A stretch of 64,000 nucleotides of DNA from assembly GCF_014898815.1 (NCBI RefSeq), contig NW_026515468.1:1364001-1428000 (forward strand). Direction: 5' to 3'. Positions 1-12,900 of this stretch are shown one piece after another (positions within the stretch are counted from its first letter, which is position 1; the number at the start of each line of letters is the position of its first letter). The DNA comes from Panonychus citri. Lineage: Eukaryota > Arthropoda > Arachnida > Trombidiformes > Tetranychidae. A program made the translations under genes and the position numbers. The notes beneath the pieces were generated by a model, which did not search any database, was not told the origin of the DNA, and saw only the letters and a program-made list of their open reading frames with translations.

Positions 1-14
1 TTTTGGGTAAACAG

Positions 15-1170
15 TTTGGAGATATTAAAATATTTACAATCGACAATGAGAACGATGGAAATGCGATTGGGTAATTTGGAGTCTAAATTGTCATCAGCTA
101 ATTTGGCCGATCAATCGGTGAAGGTGAACAATGTTCAAGGTAAAGTTGACCAATTGGGTTCGTCGATAACAATTATCGGTGGTAAAGTGGAAAGGATGGA
201 AAGTATTCTGAACAAATTACAATTAACTGACCAAGAAAAAAAGAAATGGTGTAACACTGAGTATGGACAAAGTTTGTTCAGTGTTCATAAAACTGAATCA
301 GAATCGATTCGTAAACAAATGTCATCAATGTTACAAGAGATTTCAGAGCTGATACGAAGTGGAATGGGGAAACTGTTGATCAGAATGGATTCGTTATTAA
401 CCGAATCAAGCAAATCATCAACGAATTCAGGTTCATTAATTTCCAGTGGAGGAAATTACAAACCGGCGATTTCCTCTTCCTCAACATTACCTACAACGAC
501 AACCAACTCACGAGCCGGTTTTGAATTGGCAGGTAGTGATGAATCAATTAATCGTGGTAATGGTGATAATCAAGTAACAATTAACTTCGAGCAGCTTAAT
601 AACAAACTGGATACATTGGTGGGTCGATGTTCATCTCAGCCCAATCGGGGCTCAGGAGATCATAGCAATGATATAATGACCACATTGGCTCAGTTCCGAA
701 GTCTATCACAGGATACATTGAATACGATGGTGAAAAAGATTGAATCAACTGAGAATCAATTGTTAACAACGATTTTCAATTCCTTGGAAGTTCCTGGAAA
801 ATTAGTACAAGTTAAAGATCGAGTTGAGGATAATGTGAGCAAACTGCGAACACAAGTCGATGGCCTTTCATCCAACGCTCCCATTTTACGGATATTGCGT
901 CACATCAAAACTCAATTACCTGATGTTTCAAGAGTCACGTGTATGGATGATCAAACCTCCGAGCTACTTGAGAAAGCGACTTCTCAGGTCAACACCATGA
1001 TCGCCGATTATACCAAACAAATTGACTCGATTGGTCTCAGTTTGACCAATGTCAATACAATTGTCTCTCGACTTGCAAGTATGACAGAGAAATACAAAAA
1101 CAATTCTGTTCAATCGTCAAACAGTACAAACCTCAAAGATTCATGGAGATCGGTAACTCCGTGGGAGTAA
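15..1170 (+). CDS. Terminal exon of an unrecognised coiled-coil protein (5' end outside window)
   Basis: An open frame runs in from the left edge and stops at TAA 1168-1170. An AG acceptor at 13-14 suggests that this is the last exon and that upstream exons lie outside the window. The 385 or so residues are rich in Ser, Thr, Asn, Leu and Lys. They show heptad-like hydrophobic spacing in the first 70 residues and again in the last 120, so a long amphipathic or coiled-coil stalk is likely. There is a Ser/Thr-rich low-complexity linker around residues 130-180. I see no signal peptide, membrane segment or catalytic motif. I do not recognise the family. A diverged copy of the first 90 bp lies at 2448-2541. 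Confidence 0.6.
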
Positions 1171-1195
1171 AATATAATATCATTTGCTCATAAAC

Positions 1196-1201
1196 AATAA
1201 A
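1196..1201 (+). terminator. Polyadenylation signal of the coiled-coil gene
   Basis: A canonical AATAAA lies 26 bp after the stop codon, in an A-rich run with further overlapping AATAAA-like words. Confidence 0.5.
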
Positions 1202-1345
1202 AATAAATGGAAAATAATAAAAAATGATTAAAATCTAAGAGATTGTGTATATAAATTAAAGACCAAATTAAAGAATCACTTTGGCTCAGATCCATAAGTT
1301 TAACTAGTTTTCTTACTCCCAAAATCATCATCATCATCATTATCA

Positions 1346-1348
<3 letters not shown>

Positions 1349-1390
<42 letters not shown>
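1349..1390. repeat. (TC)21 microsatellite
   Basis: Uninterrupted TC dinucleotide run, preceded by a short imperfect ATC tract. Confidence 0.95.
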
Positions 1391-1393
<3 letters not shown>

Positions 1394-2447
1394 ATGATCA
1401 ACAAACTTATCAGTGTTTTTATTTTTCTTGTTTAAACTTGAAAAAACTTAATATCACATAGTCAAGTTGATGTTACTGAGAATTGAGTTAAAATTAACTT
1501 ATTTGACAATTAATTTATCAATTTGATTGTTGTTATCTTTAAATTGTCAATCAATGAATAGTTGTATTAGTTGTGCTCAATTTATTGATTGTTTTTCAGG
1601 AGCAACTCCTCTAGATAATATTAATAATAGAGAGGGTGAAGTTACCATGTCTTCAATTATATTATTGTTTACATTTAATTAAAGAAAAGTAGTAATAATT
1701 AATTTAACCAGAGTAAGCTGCAAATCTAATAAACAATCAATACAGCAATGAATTGATTTAATTGTTCATTAACAGTTTACATTACCATTCGATGGGAAAT
1801 TTGTAATTTGATTACATTTTGATTGTCATCAAGTGTAAAGATCAATTTCAATTGTTTATAAAACATTAAGATTTCAGTTAATTACCAATAATTAATTAAC
1901 TGGCACCTTCTCTCTAATTATTATACACAATTTGATTACATAAACAATTAGCATAACCAATAGTCAATATTAAAAAAACAATCAGTAAATCACTGATTTT
2001 GTTATTTAAGGAAATGATAATTAGTCATATTATCAGTTAACCATTAATTAGATGATTCTGGTCCTATTGGTAAACATGATTGATTAACAATCAACCTTTT
2101 CAATTAGTTAATTGTCAAAATTGTTTTTATTCATTTTGAGGTTTAAACGATTAAATATTAATCATAATCTTTGATTGTTAAGCCAAAAAAGTCACACCTT
2201 GATTTGATTGGTAACAATTTAAAGTATAAAACAAAATAATTGATTTGAACAAAAAACAACATTAGATGATGAGTATCTATCGAAACCGTTAATCAACAGT
2301 TAGATTAATTGATTAAATCATCTGATTGATTTGTTGGTTGATTGATTAACAAAAAAGTACAAAATAACAAATTAATCAAAAGACTAAAATAACAAAAACA
2401 GTGTAACAATAATTAAAAATAAAGTAAATTAATTAACAAATTGTTTC

Positions 2448-2541
2448 TTTGGGTAAAATAGTTTGGAGACATTAAAATATTTACAATCAAATATGAGAAC
2501 AATGGAAATGCGATTAAGGTAATTTGTAGTCTAAATTATCT
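2448..2541 (+). pseudogene. Decayed duplicate of the intron/exon junction of the gene at 1-95
   Basis: The stretch repeats bases 2 to about 95 at roughly 85-90% identity: TTTGGGTAAA, an AG acceptor, TTTGGAGACATTAAAATATT, then GAGAACAATGGAAATGCG. An extra base after ATGCGATT breaks the frame relative to the source. Because the copy includes the intron end and the acceptor AG, it arose as a DNA-level duplication and not from mRNA. Nothing beyond about 2541 aligns. Confidence 0.75.
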
Positions 2542-3338
2542 CATTGATTAGTTAATCAAATAATCAATCAACATCTCTCTAGTTTCAGGTTAATTAATTT
2601 TCAATTTTCTCGGACATTGAAAATAATAATTAAGTTAATAATTAACTTATTGTTGTTTTTTTGACTGGATGTTGATTGTTAGCTTGATTTGATCATTGTA
2701 TCAATTAAAGATTATGAGATGATTAATGACAATTTAAAGTAGTTTGACTTGGATGAAATTTGTTGATCGTTAACAATTAAAAATAAAGATAAATCAAATT
2801 ATGTTCATTTGGTTAATGATTAAATGACAATTGTTACCGGAAGACATAGTTTTGAGTGAAAATATTGAACAGTTAATCATTTTGTTGAGAATCAATGAGA
2901 ATCTATGATCAATTTATTATTAAGGAAAAGGTGATAATTGTTTTAAACACGATCAATATAATTGGAAACCATCCAGATTAATTGATTGTTAACTCGTTAA
3001 TTTAATCATCAACTTTAATTAGTTGATATTTTCCGATTCTATTTATGGTTAGCTTTGAAGTCCGGTAATTTAACCTGAAATATCAAAGGTTGGGTGTTAT
3101 GGTTAAGGTGTTTGATTTTGATGATGGATCTTTTGAAATTTGATTAAGTTCACTGGCTGTTGTTAATTTGACTGCATTTGCTTGAATCGAGTTAATTGAA
3201 TTGATAATCAAATTCCGGGTGAAGATAAATGAACCAAGAAAAAAGTGGTTTTCTGTTGATCTTGTTTGTTGATTCCAATTTCTTTGGATAATCGGTCAAG
3301 GGACTGGATTAATAGGTAATCAACTTTACCTGTGAAGG

Positions 3339-5672
3339 TTAGAAATCTTTCAATCTTTCTCGATCTCGATCTCTGTCTCGATCTCGATCACGATCACGGT
3401 CACGATCACGATCTCGATCACGATCTCTGTCTCGATCTCGGTCTCGGTCTCTGTCGCGGTCTCTGTCTCGATCTCTTTCTCTGTCTCTATCGTGTAATCT
3501 TTCAACATGATATCGATCTCGACTTCTGTCTCTGTAATCTCTTTCGCGACTTCGTGATCGATCTCTTCGGCCTGACTTTTCTCTTCTACCTCGATCTCTT
3601 GATCTATCTCTAGATCTGGGCCTGTCTTTGTATTTACTCGAACCATAAGATTTGGCTTGAATACCATGAAGTGTATCTTGCAAAGAGCTGATCAGTATCT
3701 TACACCTTTCATCATTAGCAACCTTCGACCTTTTAATCAGACCAATCGCAGTAACTAGAGTCTCTACAGCTCTCTCAAAATCACCTAGATTCACAAAAAA
3801 GTATTGAAAGACAAAATTAGTCTTGAAATGATCTCAAACGAGCATCGAATGATTGAAAGAAAAATAGACTCACCAGCACTGGCATCAGCAACAGCTCGAC
3901 TAATAGCACCGCTGGAAACACTTCTATTTTTAGCCATGATCTCTTCGAACTCTGCCTCGGCCATTGGAGGAACGATAGAAGAGTCTCCCATTGGACCCAT
4001 GTAATCACCATATTGACTGGGACCCGGTGGGACACGATAAGGGTCATTCAGTTGATTAGGTGCTTGGTGTTGATTGAAAAATGCAGGATTCACGTGAGGA
4101 GCTGGTCCTGAATGAGGCCCACCGACTGGTGGTATGTGATGAACTTAATATAATAAATGGACTCATTAGTAACCTAATATTAGTAACCTAATTGAGTGAT
4201 CAAAAGAATGACAAAATGACATTTACCTGGTGGCCTTGAGGAATTGGATTGAACATGTCCCTGACTTAAACTCATACTGTTTTGTTGTCCACTAGAGTGT
4301 CCTGAATGTGATGAATGATCTCCCCAGTCATGTAATGAAGATGGATGATTTGAACGGAGATCTGAAAGTCCAGGTCCTCGGAATAAAGGTTGTGAAGTAG
4401 CTCCTCTTTGATTAGATGGTAATCGCATCAATGGTAATCCTGGACGATTTGAACCTGAATGGGTGCTTGAAAAGGGGGCTTGACCTCCTAATGCATGCCA
4501 AGATGTCTGACCTTGGAAAGGGCCACCGTTACCTTGATTTGACACTGACATTCGTGGTGTTTGTCCAAGAAATAGGCCATTGGGTCGCGTTGGTCTTGTC
4601 ATCATTGGTGGTCTGAGATTTCCTGATGATGGATTGAATGGTCGTGGATTTGAAGTATTACTACTCATGTGTTGATTTCCAGATCCTCCAGGAATCAATT
4701 TACGTGACTGCATTTCGAAATGATTTAAATTTGCTTTGCTACACGGAGTAACCATAGGATTTTGTCCATGGATTTCTCTAAAAATACAAATCAAAGTATG
4801 AGAATATTTTACAAGGTAATCAAAAGGAATAGAAAAATACAATGAAAATTTTTCTTACATTTTAGGGAGTTTTTCGATAACAGAGCGGACCGAATTCTCT
4901 GAACCAAGAGTGACAACACAAAAACCTTTCGACTGACCATTAGCTCGATTTTCGAAAAATTTCACATCTATGACATCATTGATTCCGATAGTATTGATCG
5001 CGTCAATAACATTGAAATCAGTTGACCACTATAATTCAAAATGAAGATTTATTACAGATATTGTGCAATAAAAGCTTTGATCTTTCTTAGATACTTACCC
5101 AAGTTAAATTACCGACATATATTCCAATCTTTTTAGTTGGCCCTTGGTCTAGCAAAAGATTACTGGATATACTCTCATTATTTGTGTGACGGGAATGATT
5201 TGAATCCTGGTTAGCTGAATAATCCTCACCATTAGACTTATTCCCTGAAGCGGTGATCACATCATCATATAGATCAACCCCTTGATCATTATAATCATTT
5301 TCCTAGAAAGTAAATAAATCAAATCAATGCAACAGAAATACAACCGTTAAAACCAAGTTACCAAAACCTAGAAAAAAAGCAACAGCTCATCAAGCAAATG
5401 AGCACAAAATGGACCAAAAGATATCCATTTTCCTTTTAAAGAAGCTCAATGGAAAACCGATAGGAGTGAATTTTTGCGCAAAACGCAGAAAAAAATGAGG
5501 AAAGAAATAAAGAAAGAGAAAATAGGACCAATAGGAGAAGAAACTAAAGTGAAGCCCATGAGCAACATCCACACAAATGTAAAATAGAAAAGAAATTAAT
5601 AAGACAAACCTGGTTAAATTCGTTTATGTCAAGATCGTCTGCATACAGATCAATCTCAGCACCGTCTCCCAT
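3339..5672 (-). CDS. CPSF6: Cleavage and polyadenylation specificity factor subunit 6 (CPSF6)
   Basis: This is a subunit of the nuclear CFIm complex, which binds UGUA elements upstream of poly(A) sites and controls poly(A)-site choice. Six exons (5610-5672, 5099-5302, 4859-5028, 4227-4777, 3874-4143, 3339-3784) join in phase to 567 residues, close to human CPSF6 (551). In order: an acidic N-terminus with DLYADD and DLYDDV; an RRM starting at IYVGNLTWW (about residue 82) with FFENRANGQSKGF; HGQNP and FEMQSRK; a Gly/Pro/Ser-rich centre; EAEFEEIMAKNR and SRAVADASAG; ETLVTAI; then an RS/RD-rich tail. The start is the first ATG before the acidic block. Exon 4 opens with a slightly unusual I-E-I before HGQNP. 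The identification is secure; the least certain junction is that between exons 3 and 4. Confidence 0.95.
3356..3490. repeat. Hexanucleotide tract coding the RD-repeat tail of CPSF6
   Basis: Tandem imperfect CGATCT/CGGTCT/CGATCA hexamers encode about 20 alternating Arg-Asp dipeptides at the end of CPSF6. On the other strand the same tract gives a spurious Asp/His/Leu-rich frame. Confidence 0.9.
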
Positions 5673-6337
5673 AGTTAAAGATGATTTAAATCAACAATTA
5701 TGATCATTCGAATCTCAATTAAAATGAAACAATTAGAGAAAAAAAGACAGAAAAAAATGATAACAATGATCTAAATAAAAATCTTAAAATTAAACTGAAG
5801 CCAAACCCAAGAATAGAAGAAGACAAAGAGAAAGGGAACAAGAGGTCACCATGGAAACCATTCGATCGACTCAATTAGCGGCAAATTCGAATCAAGTTGA
5901 ACGAGTTTCTTTTCCAATTCTAATTAATGGGAATAATCATTTGTGATAGACAATTGTTGAGATAACGATTTAATTGATCAGTTAATTGATTAAAATTATT
6001 CTATTCATTGTAAATACTTGAAGAGATGAGAAGATTTGATAAAAAGGTGGAAAATGTGATAAATAAGTTAACTTGTATTGGAAAATGGATTAAGAATGAA
6101 GCTTTTTTTTTCCCTTTGATTGTCTCAATTGTTTTTAATCCATTGATTATTTTAACTTTGCATATAAATAGATTTTTTTTACACAACAATGGAATGATTA
6201 AGGATTGATTGTAATGGTCAAGGTGTTTGTGGTCACTTTTTCAAGAGAAAATGTTTCAAACAGGTTACAGTTTTCTAAGTGGTTTTCTAATTGACTCTCG
6301 CAGCGGGACTGAAATTGATATTCCTTCGGGCTCTTCT

Positions 6338-6610
6338 TCAGTTTGGACTTAAAAACCAGACCAGGAATGAAATGGACGCTATTAAAAATGAATCTGTTCA
6401 GATAAAAAGAGAGTAAAATTATCACTAATTAGCATAAACCGTCGAGAAAATTGATTGACATTCTTTTGGAGAGTAAAAAATGTTTACAATTGTTTACTTA
6501 CTAAAAAGTATCTTCTCCCATGGCTCCAACATGTAAAGGTTTGTAGTTAGTTCGTAAACCAAGTACCAAGCTTTCACCTTATCTACTGAACGTCTGATTA
6601 ACTCCAACAT
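6338..6610 (-). CDS. SPTSSA: Small subunit of serine palmitoyltransferase (ssSPT-like)
   Basis: Two short exons (6502-6610 and 6338-6393) join in phase, with donor A|GTAAGT and acceptor AACAG, to a 54-residue protein. It has an amphipathic start (MLELIRRSVDKVKAWYLVYE), the family signature LYMLEPWE, then F-N-S and one hydrophobic helix (SFLIASISFLVWFL) before a stop after SPN. Vertebrate SPTSSA is about 71 residues with the same LYMLEPWE core and a transmembrane helix. The subunit binds the SPTLC1-SPTLC2 dimer in the ER and boosts sphingoid-base synthesis. The gene lies between CPSF6 and dysbindin. The protein is shorter than the vertebrate form, lacking part of the C-terminal tail. Confidence 0.82.
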
Positions 6611-6902
6611 GATTAATTAAAACTCCAATTCAATGATTAACTTTGAAATAAACACAATCAAAGAACCAGATTTAATGTTGAGAAAAACCAATCAACCTGA
6701 AGAGAGAAAAAGTCACCAGGTGGCGACACTGAAACGCTAATTTTCTTCATGTGATTTTTGATGAAAAAAAGTAAACATTAAGAAGATTAAATTAAATTAG
6801 TGTTACAATTTGATTTCTTTTGATTGGAATTATTTTTTGATTAAGTTTGTTTTTCTATGGAATCTTGACGGTTCACTCATCTCAGTATTTTCTGGTGTCA
6901 TC

Positions 6903-7771
6903 ATGTTTGAAAATTTTCGGGATAAAATTCAAAACGTTCAAAGTTTATCATCTGGGTAAGTTAAACGCCTCAATTTTAATTGTCTGTTGATTAATTGATT
7001 TTGTACCTTTTCTCATAACTTACACTTGACATCTTGTTGTAATTAATATCTCACCTCTTTCATCTATATTCTAGGATTTTGGATCTATCTATCGGCGAGA
7101 AGAAAAACAAAGAAACAATAAGCGACGTTAATCTTAATGCAGGGTTTAAACTATTGACATGGAATCAAAATGTTTGGTCTAAGTGCCATAAATTGAATGA
7201 AGAAAATGCCAAATTAGCGGAAAAAGTGGCCTCTCAAATAGAAGATTTAGAATTACGTTCATCTCGACACAAAAATTCAGCCAAAGAGTTTGAAAGTATC
7301 TGTGATATTTTACCACAATTGGAAGAGAGTATCTCCACAGTAGAAGGGGATTTAATCTCGTTGAGACAGAACGTTCTGAATGTAGAAAAGGTTCTGGATG
7401 AATTAAAGATGAAAAAGGAACTGGAAAATTTCATCCAATTCAAAGTGGACCAAAAAGTTCGATTGTCCCGTTACAAAGATAGTAAATTAGCTGAATTTGA
7501 GTCTTTGAAATGTCGATTAGCTGCTGATCACGCCAAGAAGATTGCCAACTATGAGAAGTTGGAACTTCTCAAATTAAAAGAGAAACAATTAGTCTACCAA
7601 GCAGCATTCGAAGAGGATTTAAACTTTTACAAAACCCATGGGATGGTAACAAGTAAAAAAGATAAACAACCAAAGGTCAAATCGCTCGAAGAAGTTGAAG
7701 TTGAGCCCGACGAAGAGGACAAAAGGGCACTTGACCAATTTCTCGATGACATAAGACACTCGGTTAGCTGA
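6903..7771 (+). CDS. DTNBP1: Dysbindin (BLOC-1 subunit)
   Basis: Exon 1 (6903-6955) begins at ATG (MFENFRDKI) and joins exon 2 (7075-7771) through GG|GTAAG and CTAG. The product is 249 residues. Most of it is predicted coiled coil. The region LKLKEKQLVYQAAFEEDL followed by YKTHG corresponds to the conserved end of the dysbindin coiled coil (LKLKERQ...AFQQD...STG in vertebrates). The C-terminus is short and acidic (EEDKRALDQFLDDI), matching the DQEALDVFL block. Dysbindin is a subunit of BLOC-1, which acts in biogenesis of lysosome-related organelles and in synaptic vesicle homeostasis. It is shorter than the human protein (351 residues), mainly in the C-terminal tail. Confidence 0.88.
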
Positions 7772-9998
7772 TAATCCAACTAAATTAAGCGATTTGTCTG
7801 TTAATTAATTTCCAGTGATTCAACTCAATCAAATTTGGTGAATTGAATTCGCAATTCAAACCTAAACTCAATCACACATTCAACAATTTGTTTTCTATTA
7901 TCATAATCGTGTTTAAATTACTATTGTTATAAATTATCGACAATTCAATTTTTTGGGAAGAAAATATTTAAATCAAATAATGAGAAGTCAAAATGAACAA
8001 TTTATTTTATTAGATTAACAATTAATTGACAACTAGGTCAATGTACACACAAGAGCGAGAGTTAATTGAGTTAATTCAATATTGATTTACAATTGATAAG
8101 AATCAATTTAGTAGAAACTAATTACTTATACAGATTAATTGTTAGTAAAAGGATGATTGATGATTAATTAATGACAATAAATTGATTCGATTGTCAATAA
8201 CAATTAAAGTTGTGAAAGTTAACCAAAAGAAATGGTTTTACAATTAGTTAACCAATGTCCAAATGACATGAATATCAAAATGAATGAAATAGTAATTAAC
8301 TAATTGTTGACAATTATTGTAATCAATTTGATTGATGAATTTGATAAATGATAATCTGATTTATACCAAATGATGAGAATTAAATTTCTGATAAAGTTTT
8401 TTTAATTTTCTCGATGACCACAATAAATGGTCAATGGAAAAGGTAAAGTTAATAGTCCAGTTAAAACAGAACAATTTATATTACAATTAATGATGATATT
8501 ATTGTGCTGAATTTATGGTTAATCATGATTTGAGATTATCATCATTAAGTTGAATCTTTCCTTCTGGTCCATGTATTTGTCGTAAATTGTCATTAATTAT
8601 TGAACAATTAATGGCTAATTGTAAACGGATATAAATATTGGGTTGGGACACAGAATGACAATGAAAATTGGCTGTAAAAAAGATGAACAATTGTGATAAT
8701 TAAGAGAACACAATTAAAGGGAGAAACAATTAAGATGATGATCATCTGATTGATGGAAGTTATTAATTAATTAATTAACTAAATCAAGGATAACACAATG
8801 ATAATATTATGTTTCCTTTTTTTCCGGCGAGCAGAAAAAGTTATTAAAGTGATAATCAATTAGCTAACTAGTTAATTAATTACACTTGAAATAATCAATG
8901 GGAATACAAATCAACTTCCTGTATCAAGTAAACAATTGTTAACAATTAAAATTTACATAAATAATTAGTTGATAATCAATTGATTTGTAAGTTTTTCCTC
9001 TGTAGAAGTGAAAAAAACTTTTCCAATTGTAATAATTAATTTTTCTTAATTAAGCCTAAGGCATCTGTAACCAATTAACTTTCAATTGATTTAGAATCAT
9101 AATTAGTATTATTAACAGTATTATTATTAATTGTGATTTAACTTTTGATTCTCAACAATGAGAAAACACTTTTGATAATATAAATAATTGTATAATTAAC
9201 TATGAAACTTAATCAATTGAGAATCAAAGTTAACAAGTTGATAAAATTACAGTTAAATTTTCAATACCAAGCAAATGAAATGGAAACAAGCTTGATATTT
9301 AAATAGAAATTGATTAATTACTATGAATTGATTAACTAATCAAATTATTAGTTGTGAGTTTACACTTGATGATTAACCCAATCGCTCACATGAACAAATA
9401 GACGAACATTTAAATTTTGTTTCCAAGTGAAAAAAAAGTTTCATTTGCTTTTGACAATTTAGTAAACAATTAAAATTGATTCTCGATATTTCATCTCACA
9501 ATCAGACAATTTAAAACTGTGATCATGACATGATTAAGGTTTACAAATAGTAGAAACATTTTCTTAGCTATTAAGATGCTTTGACAGAGGAATCAGCATC
9601 TCAATCAATCATCATGTTGGAATAAAATTTCATCATCATGATGATTACCAACAATTGATTGTTAACATTTGAAGATTAAGAAGACAATTTATCTTCATTA
9701 ACTTCTAATAAATAGTTACAATTGAGAGAAAAAACAAATCCATTTTCGTTCAGAATTAAGAATTGAACACGATTATTGAACATTAGATCGTAACAATTTG
9801 TCGGGTTAACAATTAAAAAGTTTTATGAAAGATGAAACTAATTGTTAAGAATATTTTTCAATCGAAAATCAATATGGTCAATCAATTGGTCAACCAAAGT
9901 GATTTCGTCGAATTGATTTGGACCAAAACGATTTCATCATGAAATTGATTTAACGCGTTTTTTTTGGTGTAAATGTATTGAGTTTATGTGAATTTTAA
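7772..9998. other. Intergenic region, 3' ends of dysbindin and Regnase
   Basis: AT-rich with frequent stops. The only coding-like island found is the short minus-strand candidate exon at 8523-8671. The remainder presumably includes the 3' UTRs of the two converging genes. Confidence 0.5.
8523..8671 (-). CDS. Candidate orphan terminal exon
   Basis: On the minus strand, a strong acceptor (TTTTTTACAG) is followed by 48 open codons ending at TGA 8525-8523. The translation (SQPNIYIRLQLAINC, IHGPEGKIQLNDDN) looks coding in composition, unlike the surrounding AT-rich sequence. I found no partner exon between here and Regnase and do not recognise the family. It could be the last exon of a small gene, an alternative Regnase 3' exon, a pseudogene fragment or chance. 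Confidence 0.3.
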
Positions 9999-12900
9999 TC
10001 AATTGCTATTAGCAATTGATTCTGACGTGAACATATTTAAAATGGCGGCACAAATGATTTGAGCATTTGTTTCTCCTGGTAGCATATCCATGGCGGCACG
10101 AACTTGTTTTTCTGGGAAAATTGAGGCCAAATGGAAATACAGTTTCGATCTCGGATTGTCTGAGAAAAGTTCTGGGGACAATGATCGGTACATGAGAGTT
10201 TTTTGTGATCCTTGACGGTTATTATTGTTACTTAAAAGGGGACAGCTTTTCTTTGACGAGAGAGGTAAAAATTGTGGAACTGAAAGTGGCCTCAGGTTAG
10301 TCGGTGAATTTGACCAGTTGGGTTGATTCAATTGATAAGGAATCGATTCGTTTGTTGCTGACCAAATAGACGAGCCTGGAAAAGGTAATGTTACTGACGA
10401 TTGTTGTTGTTGTTGTTGTTGTTGTGCTTGAGTTTGTTGTTGTAATTGAAGTTGTTGTAGTTGATTCAGTCCACCTCCGATCGAGATACTTTGGCACATA
10501 TTTAATCGTGAATCTGAATTTGCGTTGCCTAAGATATTCCGTCTTGGTGGAAGCCACGATGAGTTTGAATCAGGGGCACTTGCGATTCTTGTGACATTTT
10601 GATGGCTCAACGTGTTCACACCAAGATATGAGTAACTATGTAGTCCGATGTTACTTTTCTTGTGAAGTCCACTATTCGAACTGGTACTTCCACCGGCACT
10701 CGATGAACAACTGTAACCAGAATCACTTCGAATTCTCATAACTTGTTTATGGCCACTTGAAGTATTCGGTGGAGATCCTTTCTTTTCGGGAGTTCGAGAC
10801 ATTTTATTGCTCGAGGCTTTTTCTCCTCCACCAAACATACGAGCTAAACGAGCGTCGTAGGTCGGATTCAGTGTTAATTGCCGCTGTAATTTACGATGTA
10901 AGTTAACTGATTCACCTTCTTTACCACCAGTTGATTGTTTATTGCCAACGTTATTATTGTTAATCACGTTGGCGATGTTATTATTACTATTGTTGTTATT
11001 ATTATTATTATTGCCAACTTGCCCTGAGCTTGTAGATCCAATTGATTGTTGTATTGTTGGTGAATTAAGACGAGAATCAAGCGGAAAACTAGTGGAATGT
11101 GCAGTTAACATGGGCTTGGTCCGAGTTATGGCCATTTTCTTGCCCAGTTTACTACTTGTACCTTCGCACAAGGTGATGTTTGGAGGTAAACTACCGGTAT
11201 GTGTTGCTTTTATCTTCTCTCCGGTTGGAGATGAGGTTGATGTACAGGGAACACTTTCAATTGAATTGCAACTTCCAACATTAGAACCTGATTGATTACG
11301 AGCTTTAACCTCCATCATATGTAATTGCGCCTGTTCCAGTAATCGTTCAGTCACCGTTTTCTGGGGTAAATTACCTCTTTCTGGATGATAGTATTTACAT
11401 TTATTGCCGTAGGTACATTTTTTACCATAGGGACAGTGTAAAGGAGGGGGAGGTTGATCTCTTCGTCTCAAGAAAGAATCGAGAGTGGGTCCATGTCGAC
11501 CAAGTGGATCATCGGGTGGCATAAAACGATCATTAACAAACGAATACATTAATAATCTTTCCTCAACGACTCTTTTGTGTTCTGGATTCTTATTGATTAA
11601 ATCACGATAATTGTCATTACTGACCACAATTCCGTCATTTAGTGTGGCCAAGTTTAAGATGTAAAGATCATCGTGACAAGTTAATCGACGTCCACCAACA
11701 ATTCGTGAAGGTGTAAACACCAAAACTTTTTCATTCTGAAGTTGGAATAAAATTTCTCGATCTAAAAATCATCAACAAAAAAAAAGAAAAAGAAAAAAGT
11801 AAAATATAATAATCATCATGGATCATAATAATAATTGGAAGGTGGAGTAATGATTTCGCTTCTCTCTCAGTGATAAATAGGATCACCATCATGGAAATAT
11901 CATCATCATCATTATTATTATTGAGTTGGTCAAACAGGTAAGTCAGAGACAAGCCCGAAAACCTGAAACCAAACCCATTTTATGTTCACGTTGTTTTCTC
12001 ATAGGAAATTTATGAAATTGGGCGAAAATTGCAAAATATCAAGTGAGAGAGGAGGAAGTGGGTGGGAGAGAATTGCATTCCTATACTTTGAACATAATCT
12101 ATAGATAGATCTGGAAATTGGAATCAAATTGTTTAGTTACAATCAAAATCATCGGACACTCAATCAGTTATTCAATTGTTTCATCATTTTATTTTCAGGT
12201 AAACTGAATATGTGTCATGATTGTAATTAGTTGGATAAACAAATGTCCAATTATCATATAATTATTACAATCAACATGGAGAAAGATGTTTCTTCAAAAA
12301 GTTATCATCATAATTGTCTGAGTACATAAGTAATTAATTGATGCTGATTAGATTTTGATTACTCCTTTTCCTATTCTGGTAAATAATCACAATTTGCTCT
12401 CAGATTTTATCATTAACTTCATGTTATTAACTGATGAGATGATCAATCAGATATGAAACTTTCATTAAGTGAAATGAATTGATGATCAAAATAATGAGTT
12501 AAGGTGAGATGATAAAGATATTAAATATTAGATTGTGAATGAAAAAAATAAAGGTTAAGGAATTAAGGTTAAGACCTAATTCAATGTGATTGTGGACTAT
12601 GAGTCCTGTTAGAGAGCTAAATTGTTTGAGGGTCAGTTAATCAGCGGCCGCAGACTTGAAATTGAATAAATCATAAGGTTTGAAATGAGAAAACTGTTAA
12701 GCCGGAGCCGGATCTATTAAAGCTGATTAGCTAATCTTAAACATCCTAAATGAGTTTTGTTGGAGTAAAAAATGATTCGGTTACTGAATTACCTTGACCA
12801 ATGTGTAGGGAGACTCAATGAAAGGATGAGTGATGATGATGAAGATGAAGATGAGTCTTGACAGGCCCTTTAACTACATACGATCAACAAAACAAATCAG

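Larger units (their letters stand above)
1171..3338. other. AT-rich intergenic region
   Basis: Apart from the poly(A) signal, the TC microsatellite and the decayed exon copy listed separately, this stretch is dense in AATTAATTGATT-like words with frequent stops in all frames. No further exon was seen. Confidence 0.6.

Noticed and set aside
3332..3613. Plus-strand frame rich in Asp, His and Leu opposite CPSF6
   Set aside because: Mirror of the RD-coding hexamer repeat; CPSF6 explains the sequence on the other strand.
10942..11295. Plus-strand poly-Leu frame
   Set aside because: Shadow of the poly-Asn tract of Regnase.
12648..12655. GCGGCCGC (NotI) here and again near 29359, suspected cloning trace
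   Set aside because: The second lies within the Ala codons of the EF-hand remnant, and the flanks are native sequence; no vector present.
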